Part shown: piece by piece, positions 18,053 to 26,404 of the stretch | Numbering within the stretch: the first letter of the stretch is position 1 | How the letters are laid out: each line of letters begins with the position of its first letter | Source: Pacificibacter maritimus | GTDB lineage: Bacteria; Pseudomonadota; Alphaproteobacteria; Rhodobacterales; Rhodobacteraceae | Assembly (NCBI RefSeq): GCF_003814915.1 | Contig: NZ_RKQK01000001.1 | Span: forward strand, 310,001 to 374,000 | Length of the DNA: 64,000 bases | Direction of reading: 5' to 3' | Program-made: the position numbers and the translations under genes | The notes under the pieces: model-generated | Database searches by the model: none | Seen by the model: the letters and a program-made list of their open reading frames with translations, nothing else | What the model was told of the DNA's origin: nothing

Positions 18053-18763
18053 CTAATAGCTGCGGATCAGGCCCACCAACTTGCCTTGCACTTCGATTTG
18101 ATCAGCTGCGAAAACGCGGGTTTCAAAGGCAGGATTGGCTGCTTCCAAGGCAATTGAATCGCCCTTGCGCATGTAGCGTTTCAAAGTTGTCTCATACCCT
18201 TCGACCATCGCCACAACGATATCACCGTTTGAAGCCTGCGCGGTCTCGCGTATCACAACGATGTCACCATCGTTGATACCCGCTTCGATCATGGATTCGC
18301 CTTTGACTTCCAGCGCGTAATGGTTGCCACGCCCTGACAGCATTGAGCCAGGCACAGCGACATTCAAAGCGCCATCTTCAACAGCTTCGATCGGTACACC
18401 GGCAGCTATTTTGCCCATGATCGGTAGATTAAATGCGGAAACAGCCACTTCCATCGCTTGCGCGGGCGGCGGCGTGTTGGGGCGGTCGCCTTCGATCACG
18501 CGGGGTTCAAATCCAGCCATAGTTGGCGCTGTGGGTTGTCCGCCTAGACTTTCGGGGAGTTTTACAATTTCGATGGCTCGGGCGCGGTGGGCGAGACGGC
18601 GGATAAACCCGCGTTCTTCCAAAGCTGTGATCAAACGGTGGATGCCTGACTTTGAGCGCAGATCAAGCGCTTCTTTCATTTCATCAAAAGACGGTGGCAC
18701 GCCATCTTTATGCATGCGTGTGTTGATGAATTCTAATAAAAGTAGCTGCTTTTTCGTCAGCAT
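18053..18763 (-). CDS. lexA: SOS repressor LexA
   Basis: 236 residues. The N-terminal winged HTH (residues 1-68) contains [21 protein letters not shown] and [20 protein letters not shown]. The C-terminal S24 autoprotease domain has the Ala121-Gly122 cleavage site ([10 protein letters not shown]), catalytic Ser157 in [10 protein letters not shown] and Lys195 in [12 protein letters not shown] precedes ATG 18763. It represses SOS genes and self-cleaves with RecA filaments. A consensus-like promoter overlapped by three GTTC half-sites lies about 260 bp upstream (19009-19048), implying autoregulation and a leader of about 250 nt. In this window uvrA carries the matching box. Confidence 0.97.
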   Translation of the reverse strand: MLTKKQLLLLEFINTRMHKDGVPPSFDEMKEALDLRSKSGIHRLITALEERGFIRRLAHRARAIEIVKLPESLGGQPTAPTMAGFEPRVIEGDRPNTPPPAQAMEVAVSAFNLPIMGKIAAGVPIEAVEDGALNVAVPGSMLSGRGNHYALEVKGESMIEAGINDGDIVVIRETAQASNGDIVVAMVEGYETTLKRYMRKGDSIALEAANPAFETRVFAADQIEVQGKLVGLIRSY

Positions 18764-19008
18764 TTTTGTGCTCCCGCCGCTTAAAAATTACCCTAGGCGA
18801 ATTGCTCGCGCCAGATCGATGTGTAACACCTAAGCAATCTCGCGGGTCGGGTTGGCCCGTGATGTATGTAAGGCAACGGGTCGACCAAAACTGCGGTTTT
18901 CGGACTGGTGCGGCGGTTGGGGCAGGCTGCGCGGTGCAATGTTTTGCGTGCTTTTAAATGCCACAGGTCCACCTTGATCAATCCGATTCCAGATCACTTG
19001 GGTGTTGT
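18764..19008 (-). other. Long untranslated leader of lexA
   Basis: If the promoter at 19020-19048 is the lexA promoter, about 250 nt lie between transcription start and the lexA ATG. Reading frames here begin only with TTG codons and overlap promoter elements, so none is supported. I see no classical riboswitch or attenuator. Confidence 0.4.
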
Positions 19009-19048
19009 GTTCGTTTAATGTTCTATCGGCGTTCTCGTAATGTGTCAA
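19009..19048 (-). promoter_or_regulatory. lexA promoter with triple LexA half-sites
   Basis: On the minus strand TTGACA (19048-19043), a 17 bp spacer and TAGAAC (19025-19020) form a strong sigma70-type promoter. On the plus strand GTTC occurs at 19009, 19020 and 19031, each separated by exactly 7 bp, giving two overlapping copies of the alphaproteobacterial SOS box GTTC-N7-GTTC. The middle half-site is part of the -10 element and another lies in the spacer, so LexA binding would block polymerase. It is the only such box between moeA and lexA. Confidence 0.85.
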
Positions 19049-19055
19049 CGCTGTT

Positions 19056-19100
19056 CTCCTGAGCTTGACAGGGCCGCTCTGTCAGGCCCTATCTCAGGAT
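19056..19100 (-). other. Strong nested hairpin between moeA and lexA
   Basis: CCTGAG (19058-19063) pairs with CTCAGG (19093-19098), enclosing AGGGCC / GGCCCT. No T run follows on the minus strand, so this may be a factor-dependent end of the moeA transcript just upstream of the lexA promoter. Function inferred from position only. Confidence 0.4.
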
Positions 19101-19193
19101 CTATGTGAAGCGGATTTGCCTAAGCTTTGGTTAATGCGCTGCAAAAAGGTTTATGTTTTAGGACTTTAGGTCGCGAACATGTCACCAAATTAA

Positions 19194-20378
19194 TTACAGC
19201 AGGATCACATCCACCGTATCACCTGTTGAACTGGCTGGGGCAAAAGGCGGCCGCACGATAAGCGCGTTGGCATCAGACAGAATGCGCAAAAGAGCGCTGT
19301 CTTGGCTGTCAAAGGGGGTGACTTGACCCATGTCAATCTGTGCGCGCATGTAGTGGGCGCGGGGGCCGTTTGCGGGTAAATCTTGTGTGAGCCGCGCGGG
19401 GTGCAGCGCCACAGGTGTTTCGCCCAAGCCCAACATTTTGTTTAAAGCGGGCAACATAAACAGATGCGCAGTGACCAAGGCTGATACAGGGTTGCCAGGG
19501 AGGCCCAGCATCATGGCATCGCCAAGTCTGCCTGCCATCAAAGGTTTGCCAGGGCGCATGGCGACTTTGTAAAAAGCGCGCAAGAGGCCCATCTTTGTGG
19601 CCACCTGTCCGACAATATCATGATCGCCAACAGAGGCCCCGCCAATGGTCACGATCATATCGGCATCGCTGGCAAGGCCCAGCACATGTTTCAGCGCGCT
19701 TTCTGTGTCGCGGGCAATCGGCAACATGCGCGGGGTGGCGCCTGCGGCTTCGACCATTGCAGCCAGTCCAAACCCGTTTGAGGCAATGATCTGTGCATCA
19801 TCTGGGGTTTCTCCAGGCATGACCAATTCATCACCTGTGGCGATCAGGGCCACAACAGGTTTGCGCGTGACCGTGATTGTATCGATGTTCATTGCAGCCA
19901 AAAGCGCCAGATCGCGCGGCGTAAGCCTGCGCGGGGCTTTTAGCAGATCGCCTGCTTTAAAATCTGCGCCGATCTCGCGAATATTGGTGGTGCGTGAGAC
20001 AGCGGTTTGGGTGATTTGATCACCTTTGCGCGTCACGTTTTCTTGCATCAAGACCCGCGAGGCACCGCTGGGCAGGGGCGCGCCAGTGAAAATGCGCACG
20101 GCTTGGCCTGCGTTAAGTGTCGCATCAAATCTGTGCCCTGCTGCGGCTTCGCCAATCACAGTAAAGGTCGCGCCGATATGGCTTTCGCTGTCTTTTACCG
20201 CATAGCCATCCATAATTGAGGCAGAAAAAGGCGGTTGATTGCGGCTGGCTATGGCATATTTGGCCAAAACACGGTTGAGACCTGCACGCAGGGGGATCAC
20301 TTCGCTTTCAAGGTGAGAGCACAGCGAAAAGACGTGATCCAGCGCCTCAGGAACCGAAATCAAGGGCGCGGAAGTCAT
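19194..20378 (-). CDS. moeA: Molybdopterin molybdotransferase MoeA
   Basis: 394 residues. MoeA inserts molybdate into adenylylated molybdopterin to finish the molybdenum cofactor. The MoeA N-terminal domain shows [18 protein letters not shown]; the MoCF/MogA-like domain has [10 protein letters not shown] and [13 protein letters not shown]; the C-terminal MoeA_C domain has [13 protein letters not shown] followed by [11 protein letters not shown]. The start overlaps the moaC stop by 4 bp. This moaC-moeA-lexA order is common in Rhodobacteraceae. Confidence 0.97.
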   Translation of the reverse strand: MTSAPLISVPEALDHVFSLCSHLESEVIPLRAGLNRVLAKYAIASRNQPPFSASIMDGYAVKDSESHIGATFTVIGEAAAGHRFDATLNAGQAVRIFTGAPLPSGASRVLMQENVTRKGDQITQTAVSRTTNIREIGADFKAGDLLKAPRRLTPRDLALLAAMNIDTITVTRKPVVALIATGDELVMPGETPDDAQIIASNGFGLAAMVEAAGATPRMLPIARDTESALKHVLGLASDADMIVTIGGASVGDHDIVGQVATKMGLLRAFYKVAMRPGKPLMAGRLGDAMMLGLPGNPVSALVTAHLFMLPALNKMLGLGETPVALHPARLTQDLPANGPRAHYMRAQIDMGQVTPFDSQDSALLRILSDANALIVRPPFAPASSTGDTVDVILL

Positions 20379-20860
20379 CGTGCTTTGTCCGCCGTATAGA
20401 CGCCAGATTTGCCGCCTTCTTTGCGCACCAATTGGATGTTGACGATCTGCATGCCTTTTTCAGAGGCTTTCAACATATCGTAGATGGTCAAGGCAGCGGT
20501 GGAGGCGGCTGTGAGCGCTTCCATTTCCACACCTGTTTGGCCTGATGTTTTGACCGTGGCTGTGATGCGCACACCGGGCAATGTGTCATCGGGGGTCAGA
20601 TCAAGCGTGACTTTCGTGATCGGCAAAGGGTGGCACAGGGGAATAAGATCGGATGTTTTCTTGGCCCCCATGATGCCAGCAAGGCGCGCCACGCCGAGAA
20701 CATCGCCCTTTTTGGCGGTGCCTTGGGTGATATGCCCCAAGGTTTCAGGCTGCATTTTGATCGCGGCCTCTGCCACGGCCAAACGGTCTGTCACAGCTTT
20801 GCCTGACACATCGACCATATGCGCGTTGCCTGCTTCATCGAAATGGGTCAAATCAGCCAT
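20375..20860 (-). CDS. moaC: Cyclic pyranopterin monophosphate synthase MoaC
   Basis: 161 residues. MoaC converts the MoaA product to cyclic pyranopterin monophosphate. The active-site segments [14 protein letters not shown] and [14 protein letters not shown] are intact, and the N-terminal [18 protein letters not shown] is typical. It overlaps moeA by 4 bp and follows trpC after 21 bp, consistent with one trpC-moaC-moeA transcript. Confidence 0.97.
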   Translation of the reverse strand: MADLTHFDEAGNAHMVDVSGKAVTDRLAVAEAAIKMQPETLGHITQGTAKKGDVLGVARLAGIMGAKKTSDLIPLCHPLPITKVTLDLTPDDTLPGVRITATVKTSGQTGVEMEALTAASTAALTIYDMLKASEKGMQIVNIQLVRKEGGKSGVYTADKAR

Positions 20861-20881
20861 GAGACATCCTTTGTCGTCTTG

Positions 20882-21682
20882 TTATGCGGGCACAGGGTTG
20901 GCCAACAGCGTTTTTGTGGCTTGTGTCACATCCTCTTGGCGCATCAGGCTTTCGCCGATCAAGAAGGTGCGCGCGCCATATTCGGCCATATCCGCCAGAT
21001 CTTTCGCATCCGTGAGACCACTTTCGCAGACCAAAAGCTTGCCCTTTGGGGTCAGTTTTGACAGGTGGCGGGTGGTGTCCAGCGTGGTTTCAAAGGTTTT
21101 CAGGTTGCGGTTGTTCACGCCAAGCAGGGGCGATTTCAACGCAAGAGCGCGGTGCAATTCATCTGCGTCATGCACTTCGACCAGCACATCCATACCCATG
21201 TCAAAGGCTGCGGCTTCGAGTTCTTGCGCTTGGACATCAGACACAGATGCCATGATGATTAAAATCGCATCCGCGCCCCAAGCACGGGCCTCAGCCACTT
21301 GGTAAGTGTCATACATAAAATCTTTGCGCAGCACTGGCAGGGATACGGCCGCACGCGCTTGCACTAAAAATTCTGGAGCGCCTTGAAATGATGGTCTGTC
21401 TGTGAGCACAGACAAGCAGGTAGCGCCGCCGTCCTCATAGGCTTTTGCCAAGACAGGCGGGTTGAAATCTGCGCGGATCAAACCCTTTGACGGAGACGCC
21501 TTTTTCACTTCCGCAATCAGACCATAGCCTGTGGCGCTGGCTTTATGCAAAGCCTCAGAAAACCCGCGCGGGGCGGATTGCGCGCCAGCTTGCGCTTCAA
21601 GATCGGCGAGGGACACAGACTGTTTGGCTGCGGCCACTTCTTCCAACTTATAGGCTTTGATCTTATCGAGCACTGTGGCCAT
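20882..21682 (-). CDS. trpC: Indole-3-glycerol phosphate synthase
   Basis: 266 residues, single-function TrpC without a fused TrpF. It closes the indole ring from CdRP in tryptophan synthesis. The TIM-barrel active-site segments are intact: [46 protein letters not shown] and LVCESGL. In related genomes trpC usually follows trpD directly; here trpD ends about 8 kb away at 29745, with a P450 gene 48 bp upstream of trpC instead. Confidence 0.97.
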   Translation of the reverse strand: MATVLDKIKAYKLEEVAAAKQSVSLADLEAQAGAQSAPRGFSEALHKASATGYGLIAEVKKASPSKGLIRADFNPPVLAKAYEDGGATCLSVLTDRPSFQGAPEFLVQARAAVSLPVLRKDFMYDTYQVAEARAWGADAILIIMASVSDVQAQELEAAAFDMGMDVLVEVHDADELHRALALKSPLLGVNNRNLKTFETTLDTTRHLSKLTPKGKLLVCESGLTDAKDLADMAEYGARTFLIGESLMRQEDVTQATKTLLANPVPA

Positions 21683-21730
21683 CGCGGTTTTCCCATTCTC
21701 AGTCTTGTGTTTGAAAGCCTTGTTAGAGGC

Positions 21731-22927
21731 TTATCTGCACATCATCAATGTCTTGAGCCCATGAAAATGCCAAGTGTCTGCATAGAGCGGCTGTTCCGTG
21801 AGAGCCAAGTCAGGGCAGCGGTCAAACAAGACAGACAGCGCGATCTTCATTTCGAGCCGCGCAAGGGGGGCCCCCACACAAAAATGGATACCGCCGCCAA
21901 AGGCTGTGTTTTGTTTCACCCGCCGTGTGGAGTCAAAGCGATCGGGGCGATCCCATGCGTCATGGTCACGGTTGGCCGCGCCCAGCAAAAGCCCGATTTT
22001 GTCACCGCGTTTGAAGTCATGGCCCAAAAAGGTTGTATCCTCATTCACCCAGCGCTGAAACAGGTGCAAAGGCGGGTCATAGCGCAGGATTTCTTCGATC
22101 GTGCCATCAACGGTATCGTCCCGCAGCCTGTCTTGAGCCGTCTCAAGGGGCGTTTGATGTTCGATCAAGGTTTTCACCCCAAGGCCGATAGAATGCACTG
22201 TGGCTTCATGCCCAGCGTTGAGCAATAAGATGCAGGTGGAAATCAGTTCAGGCGTGGACAGCTTTTCACCGTCTTCTTCGGCTGCAATCAAATGGGTGAT
22301 CAGATCATCCGCAGGGGATAGGCGGCGTTTGTCGATATAGCTGCGCATGAAATCCGCAAATTCTGTGGCGGCTGTGGCAGCTTTTGTTTGGGTCTGAATA
22401 TCACATAAGGGCGTGTAGACCGCGACCATGGCATTGGACCATGCCAGCAATTGATCGCCCATATCCTCAGGAACCCCTAAAAGCCGTGAAATAACGCGGA
22501 TGGGAATGGGCGTTGCATAGGCCGTCAAGAGATCAAAAGGCGCATCCTTGGGAAAGGCATCAATCTGCGCATGGCAGATTTCGGTGATTTCAGGCGCGAG
22601 TTCTTTGATTCTGCGTGATGTAAAAGCGCGCAGCACCAAAGACCGCAAGCGTCTGTGACGATCACCTTCGAGTTCCAGCATTGAATGATCATCCACATCG
22701 TAAAAGGGACGCAGATGATCTGGAACGACTGGTTTAAACCCGACAGGTGCCTCACGCCCAAAACGGCGATCTTTCAAACCCATCTGTACCCCGTCATAGG
22801 AAGATACCACAGCCAGATCCAAATCCTGCCAATAGGCGATAGGGCCCAAAGCGCGCAATTTGTCATAGGTTTCATAGGGATTTTGCACAAAGGCGGGGTT
22901 TTTTGGATTTTGGGATAGGGTTTTCAT
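21731..22927 (-). CDS. Cytochrome P450
   Basis: 398 residues, a soluble bacterial P450. The oxygen-activation motif in helix I is LLNAGHEAT (235-243), the ExxR pair is EEILR (Glu279/Arg282), and the heme loop is FGGGIHFCVGAPLAR with thiolate ligand Cys350. The acid/alcohol pair of helix I is Glu-Ala-Thr rather than Asp/Glu-Thr, but the threonine is kept. No ferredoxin or ferredoxin reductase gene is adjacent. The substrate cannot be predicted. It is divergent from dctB and 48 bp upstream of trpC on the same strand, so read-through into trpC is possible. Confidence 0.93.
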   Translation of the reverse strand: MKTLSQNPKNPAFVQNPYETYDKLRALGPIAYWQDLDLAVVSSYDGVQMGLKDRRFGREAPVGFKPVVPDHLRPFYDVDDHSMLELEGDRHRRLRSLVLRAFTSRRIKELAPEITEICHAQIDAFPKDAPFDLLTAYATPIPIRVISRLLGVPEDMGDQLLAWSNAMVAVYTPLCDIQTQTKAATAATEFADFMRSYIDKRRLSPADDLITHLIAAEEDGEKLSTPELISTCILLLNAGHEATVHSIGLGVKTLIEHQTPLETAQDRLRDDTVDGTIEEILRYDPPLHLFQRWVNEDTTFLGHDFKRGDKIGLLLGAANRDHDAWDRPDRFDSTRRVKQNTAFGGGIHFCVGAPLARLEMKIALSVLFDRCPDLALTEQPLYADTWHFHGLKTLMMCR

Positions 22928-23061
22928 CTAGGGCTTCGCTCGGGTTTGCTGTCGCGCGTGTCTGGGGATGGAACAGGTCGCGCTGTTGTTATTTTGAAAT
23001 TACTGGCAAAGGGTGGCGCTTGGTGCTTTGCTTTGCAAGCCCGAGTTTCTAAACTGCACAG

Positions 23062-24840
23062 ATGAGCCAAGATCAAAACCACCCACAAAGCACAAAAGCA
23101 CAGGTCACACAGGCTGCGCAGATTGGTTTGCCCCAAAGCGCGCTGAGGCGGCGTTTGATTGAGGCGCTGATCTTGGTGTTTTGTGTGGGGGTCATAGGAC
23201 TTGGTACCTATGCTTTGGCCTTTCGTGCTGAATTAGACCAAGCTGCTGAACGGGCAGGGGCCGATTTGGCGCTGTCTTCTGACCGCTTACGCGCTGGGCT
23301 GGAACGCTACCGTGAACTTTCGGTTATTCTTGCAGACCATCCGATTATTATGGATCTGGTCACAGCCCGTGCCGCGCCCCCAGCCGGCCTGCAAGCCGCT
23401 ACATCGCAATTGTTGCAAGCTATGGCGGATCAAACTGGGTCGCATTCTATGATGGTTGTTACGCGCTCAGGCCAAGTGCTTGCGGCGACGGATCGTTTTG
23501 CAGCCCCCAAAGGGGTCACTCCCGCCATTCAAAGAGCAATGAACGGTGCGCTTGGCTCTGCGCATTTTGTCGATGATCAAGGTCAGCGCCGCTTTGTCTA
23601 TGCGGCCCCTGTGTTTCTGAAAGGCGCAGGCGCCCAAGGTGCGATTTTGGTGCATGTGGATTTGGAAACCATTGAGTGGGGCTGGCCTGTTGATCCTTTC
23701 GCGGTCTATTTCACGGATGCTTCGGATGTGATCTTTGTCTCAAACCGTACGGAATTGATCTTAGCTGGAGGGGGCGATAAAGCTTTCCCCGCCCAATCCA
23801 AACAGGTCATCGCGGGCCATGATGTCTGGACGATGACCGCAGGACCTTACATTCCTCCGCGTGTGTTGCATATCGAGCGGCCTTTGCCGATTGTTGATAT
23901 GACTGCGGAATTGTTATTCGATCTGCGCCCAGTTATGAATTTGGCTGCGCTGCAAGCGGGTATTGTGGCGGCGATTGCTTTGGCCTTTGGTGCCTTTGTG
24001 GTGCTGGCCACCGAACGCAGACGCACATTGTTTGACGCCAACACGCGATTAGAGGCGCGTGTGGCTGAACGCACCCAAGATTTAGAACAACTCAACCGCG
24101 ATCTTAAACGTGCCCAAGCAGATCTGGTGCAAGCAGGCAAACTGTCGGCGCTGGGCGAAATGTCTGCGGGGATATCGCATGAATTGAACCAGCCTTTGAT
24201 GGCGATCAGATCCTATTCCGAAAATGCGCAATTGTTCTTAGAGCGGCAAAATCCTGACAAAGCGGCGAAAAATTTGGATCATATCGCCGATCTTGCGCGG
24301 CGCATGGGGCGGATCATCAAAAATCTACGCGCTTTCGCCCGACAAGAAAACGAAGCCATTTCCGATGTCGATCTGAGTGCCGTGGTCGATGCGGCTTTGG
24401 ATATGACCATGGGAAAAATTTCTGGCGCGGGCGTGACCCTGCATTGGCAGCCCGAACCCAATATGATGGTGCGCGGTGGCGAAGTGCGCTTGCAGCAAGT
24501 GGTCATCAACCTGATTTCAAATGCCGTGGATGCAATGGCGCAAAGTCCTGAAAAACATATATTTATCGCGCTGGGCGCGTCACCTGTTTCGGGGCCTGAT
24601 ACCCCTGATATGCTGCGCTTGTCTTTGCGTGATACAGGCTCTGGTATCGCCGATCCTGATAAGATGTTTGAACCTTTCTACACCACCAAAGACGTGGGCA
24701 CAGCCCAAGGCATGGGGCTGGGGCTCTCGATCTCTTACGGGCTGATCCAAAGCTTTAGCGGCAGTATTCGCGGTCGCAACATCAGCCAAGGCGGGGCTGA
24801 ATTTATCATTGACCTGCCGCGCGCTAAAACTCACACCTAA
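23062..24840 (+). CDS. dctB: C4-dicarboxylate sensor histidine kinase DctB
   Basis: 592 residues. Two membrane helices (about 32-52 and 293-316) enclose a periplasmic sensor of about 240 residues with the double-PAS-like arrangement of DctB. A coiled segment (325-360) leads to the phosphoacceptor box AGISHELNQPLMAIRSYSENA (His373) and the ATP-binding motifs NLISNAVDAM, DTGSGI and GMGLGLSISYGL. It should phosphorylate DctD encoded 36 bp downstream, in response to succinate, malate or fumarate. dctPQM follows the pair. Confidence 0.93.
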   Translation: MSQDQNHPQSTKAQVTQAAQIGLPQSALRRRLIEALILVFCVGVIGLGTYALAFRAELDQAAERAGADLALSSDRLRAGLERYRELSVILADHPIIMDLVTARAAPPAGLQAATSQLLQAMADQTGSHSMMVVTRSGQVLAATDRFAAPKGVTPAIQRAMNGALGSAHFVDDQGQRRFVYAAPVFLKGAGAQGAILVHVDLETIEWGWPVDPFAVYFTDASDVIFVSNRTELILAGGGDKAFPAQSKQVIAGHDVWTMTAGPYIPPRVLHIERPLPIVDMTAELLFDLRPVMNLAALQAGIVAAIALAFGAFVVLATERRRTLFDANTRLEARVAERTQDLEQLNRDLKRAQADLVQAGKLSALGEMSAGISHELNQPLMAIRSYSENAQLFLERQNPDKAAKNLDHIADLARRMGRIIKNLRAFARQENEAISDVDLSAVVDAALDMTMGKISGAGVTLHWQPEPNMMVRGGEVRLQQVVINLISNAVDAMAQSPEKHIFIALGASPVSGPDTPDMLRLSLRDTGSGIADPDKMFEPFYTTKDVGTAQGMGLGLSISYGLIQSFSGSIRGRNISQGGAEFIIDLPRAKTHT

Positions 24841-24876
24841 CGTGCAAGATGCTATCAGATCGCAAGAGGCTGCCCA

Positions 24877-26118
24877 ATGAAACGAACCACCGCTGTTGAT
24901 CGTGTGCTTTTGGTCGATGATGATGCCGCTGTGCGTGATGCTTTGGGGCAAACCCTTGAATTGGCCGATCTCACGCCGACCTTGGCTGGCACCTATATCG
25001 AAGCCAAAGATCACATATCGCGTGATTTCGCTGGGATCGTCATCACCGATATTCGTATGCCGGGCAAAGATGGGTTTGCCTTGCTGGATTATGCCCAGTC
25101 CGTCGACCCCGAATTGCCTGTGATTTTACTGACGGGCGAGGGGGATATCCCAATGGCTGTAAAAGGGATTTCTGGCGGGGCTTTTGATTTCATCGAAAAA
25201 CCTTGTTCCGCCAAAGAACTCTTGGCTGTGGTTGAAAAAGCCCTACGCGCGCGGGTTTTGGTGCTGGAAAACCGTCGTTTGAAACGCCAAGTCGAACAGG
25301 GCGATGCCGCCGCGCGCCTGTTGCGCGGCACATCTGATCTTTCTAAACGCCTGCGCGAAGATGTGCGGGTTGTGGCGCGCTCTGCGGCTGATGTTTTGGT
25401 CACGGGCGAACCTGGTGTTGGCACAGCCAAAATGGCCGAAGTCCTGCATCTGTTGTCTGCTGGATCATTGGCACCGTTTTTGAAACTTTCTAGCGCAGAT
25501 ATGACGCCCGAAGCCTTGGTCAAAGCCTTTAAGGATGCACAAGGCGGATCTGTCTTTTTAGATGAAGTGGCCGCTTTGCCGCTCAATGTGCAGTTTGCCA
25601 TGTTGGATGTGTTGGAAACCCATGATCGCCCGCGTTTGATTGCGGGCTCCTATGCGGATCTAGCAAGCTTGGCCAAATCGGGCGCATTCTCTGCGGATTT
25701 GTTTTATCGGCTTGAGGCAGCAGTGATCCGCATTCCGCCGTTGCGTGCGCGCCCCGAAGACATCCCCGTTTTGTTTCGCCACTATGTCGATATTGCCTGC
25801 GAACAAACCAACTTGCCGCTGCCTGACATTACCCCCGATATTATCGCCACTTTGATGGCGCAAGATTGGCCTGGCAATGCGCGCAGTTTGATGAATGCGG
25901 CCATGCGATTTGTCATGGGACTCTCAAATGGAGGCACACCTGAGGGAGAGTTGGGGCTGAGTGAACAGATGGCGCAGGTCGAACGCTCACTGTTGATCTC
26001 TGCCTTACAGCGTCACAAGGGCAATGCGACAGAGGCCGCACGCGGTCTAAAGCTGCCGCGCAAAACATTCTACGACAAGTTGGCGCGTCATATGATCAAA
26101 GCGGAATTGTACCGTTAA
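24877..26118 (+). CDS. dctD: DctD-family response regulator lacking sigma54-activation motifs
   Basis: 413 residues: receiver domain 1-125 with phosphoacceptor Asp58 (ITDIRMPGKDG) and Lys108; a degenerate AAA+ domain about 150-345; a Fis-type HTH at the C terminus (GNATEAARGLKLPRKTFYDK). The Walker A position reads GEPGVGTAK instead of GxxGxGK, so the lysine is displaced. The GAFTGA loop that contacts sigma54 is missing: SSADMTPEALVKAFKDAQGG runs straight into Walker B (SVFLDEV). The arginine-finger region DLFYRL is kept. It therefore should bind DNA and respond to DctB but not drive sigma54 open-complex formation. Its likely sites are the palindromes just downstream of the gene. Confidence 0.93.
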   Translation: MKRTTAVDRVLLVDDDAAVRDALGQTLELADLTPTLAGTYIEAKDHISRDFAGIVITDIRMPGKDGFALLDYAQSVDPELPVILLTGEGDIPMAVKGISGGAFDFIEKPCSAKELLAVVEKALRARVLVLENRRLKRQVEQGDAAARLLRGTSDLSKRLREDVRVVARSAADVLVTGEPGVGTAKMAEVLHLLSAGSLAPFLKLSSADMTPEALVKAFKDAQGGSVFLDEVAALPLNVQFAMLDVLETHDRPRLIAGSYADLASLAKSGAFSADLFYRLEAAVIRIPPLRARPEDIPVLFRHYVDIACEQTNLPLPDITPDIIATLMAQDWPGNARSLMNAAMRFVMGLSNGGTPEGELGLSEQMAQVERSLLISALQRHKGNATEAARGLKLPRKTFYDKLARHMIKAELYR

Positions 26119-26150
26119 CTTTTGGTGGCGCCATGGTGGTGTCTTGCATC

Positions 26151-26168
26151 TGTGCGAAAAACCGCACA
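26151..26168. promoter_or_regulatory. Operator 1 upstream of dctP (DctD-type site)
   Basis: Perfect inverted repeat TGTGCG-N6-CGCACA. The same half-sites recur 33 bp further on. The pattern fits DctD upstream activating sites as I recall them from Rhizobium. Confidence 0.8.
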
Positions 26169-26183
26169 GTGAGCGCTGGTGGG

Positions 26184-26201
26184 TGTGCGATGATCCGCAC
26201 A
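26184..26201. promoter_or_regulatory. Operator 2 upstream of dctP (DctD-type site)
   Basis: Second perfect TGTGCG-N6-CGCACA palindrome with a different 6 bp centre. Start-to-start distance to operator 1 is 33 bp, about three helical turns, so two dimers would sit on the same face of the DNA. Confidence 0.8.
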
Positions 26202-26250
26202 TTTGTTTTTGTCTGTCTGAGTTAATATGTAAAGATGCCTGTGCATCATG

Positions 26251-26280
26251 TTGAAATTGTTGTGTTTATAAAAATATAAC
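26251..26280 (+). promoter_or_regulatory. Candidate sigma70-type promoter of dctPQM
   Basis: TTGAAA (26251-26256), 18 bp, TATAAC (26275-26280), about 50 bp downstream of operator 2. No GG-N10-GC element of a sigma54 promoter was found between the operators and dctP; a near match at 26134-26145 has the wrong spacing and lies upstream of the operators. Confidence 0.5.
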
Positions 26281-26404
26281 GCGGGTTAAAATCTTCCCCT
26301 TGCTGCCCCGTTCACAAGCTTGTCATCTTAGCCACGAGCCAAATGTCGCTTATCGAAAGCGCAAAGAGGCCAAAGATTTTGACATCTTGTCTGGGAGGAC
26401 ACCT

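Noticed and set aside
18830-19048. 72-codon minus-strand frame starting at the lexA promoter
   Set aside because: It begins with a TTG that overlaps the -35 element and crosses the LexA boxes; no ribosome binding site and no family similarity.
26121-26150. sigma54 (-24/-12) promoter for dctP
   Set aside because: TGG...TTGC is present but the GG-to-GC spacing is 9, not 10, and it lies upstream of the operators.
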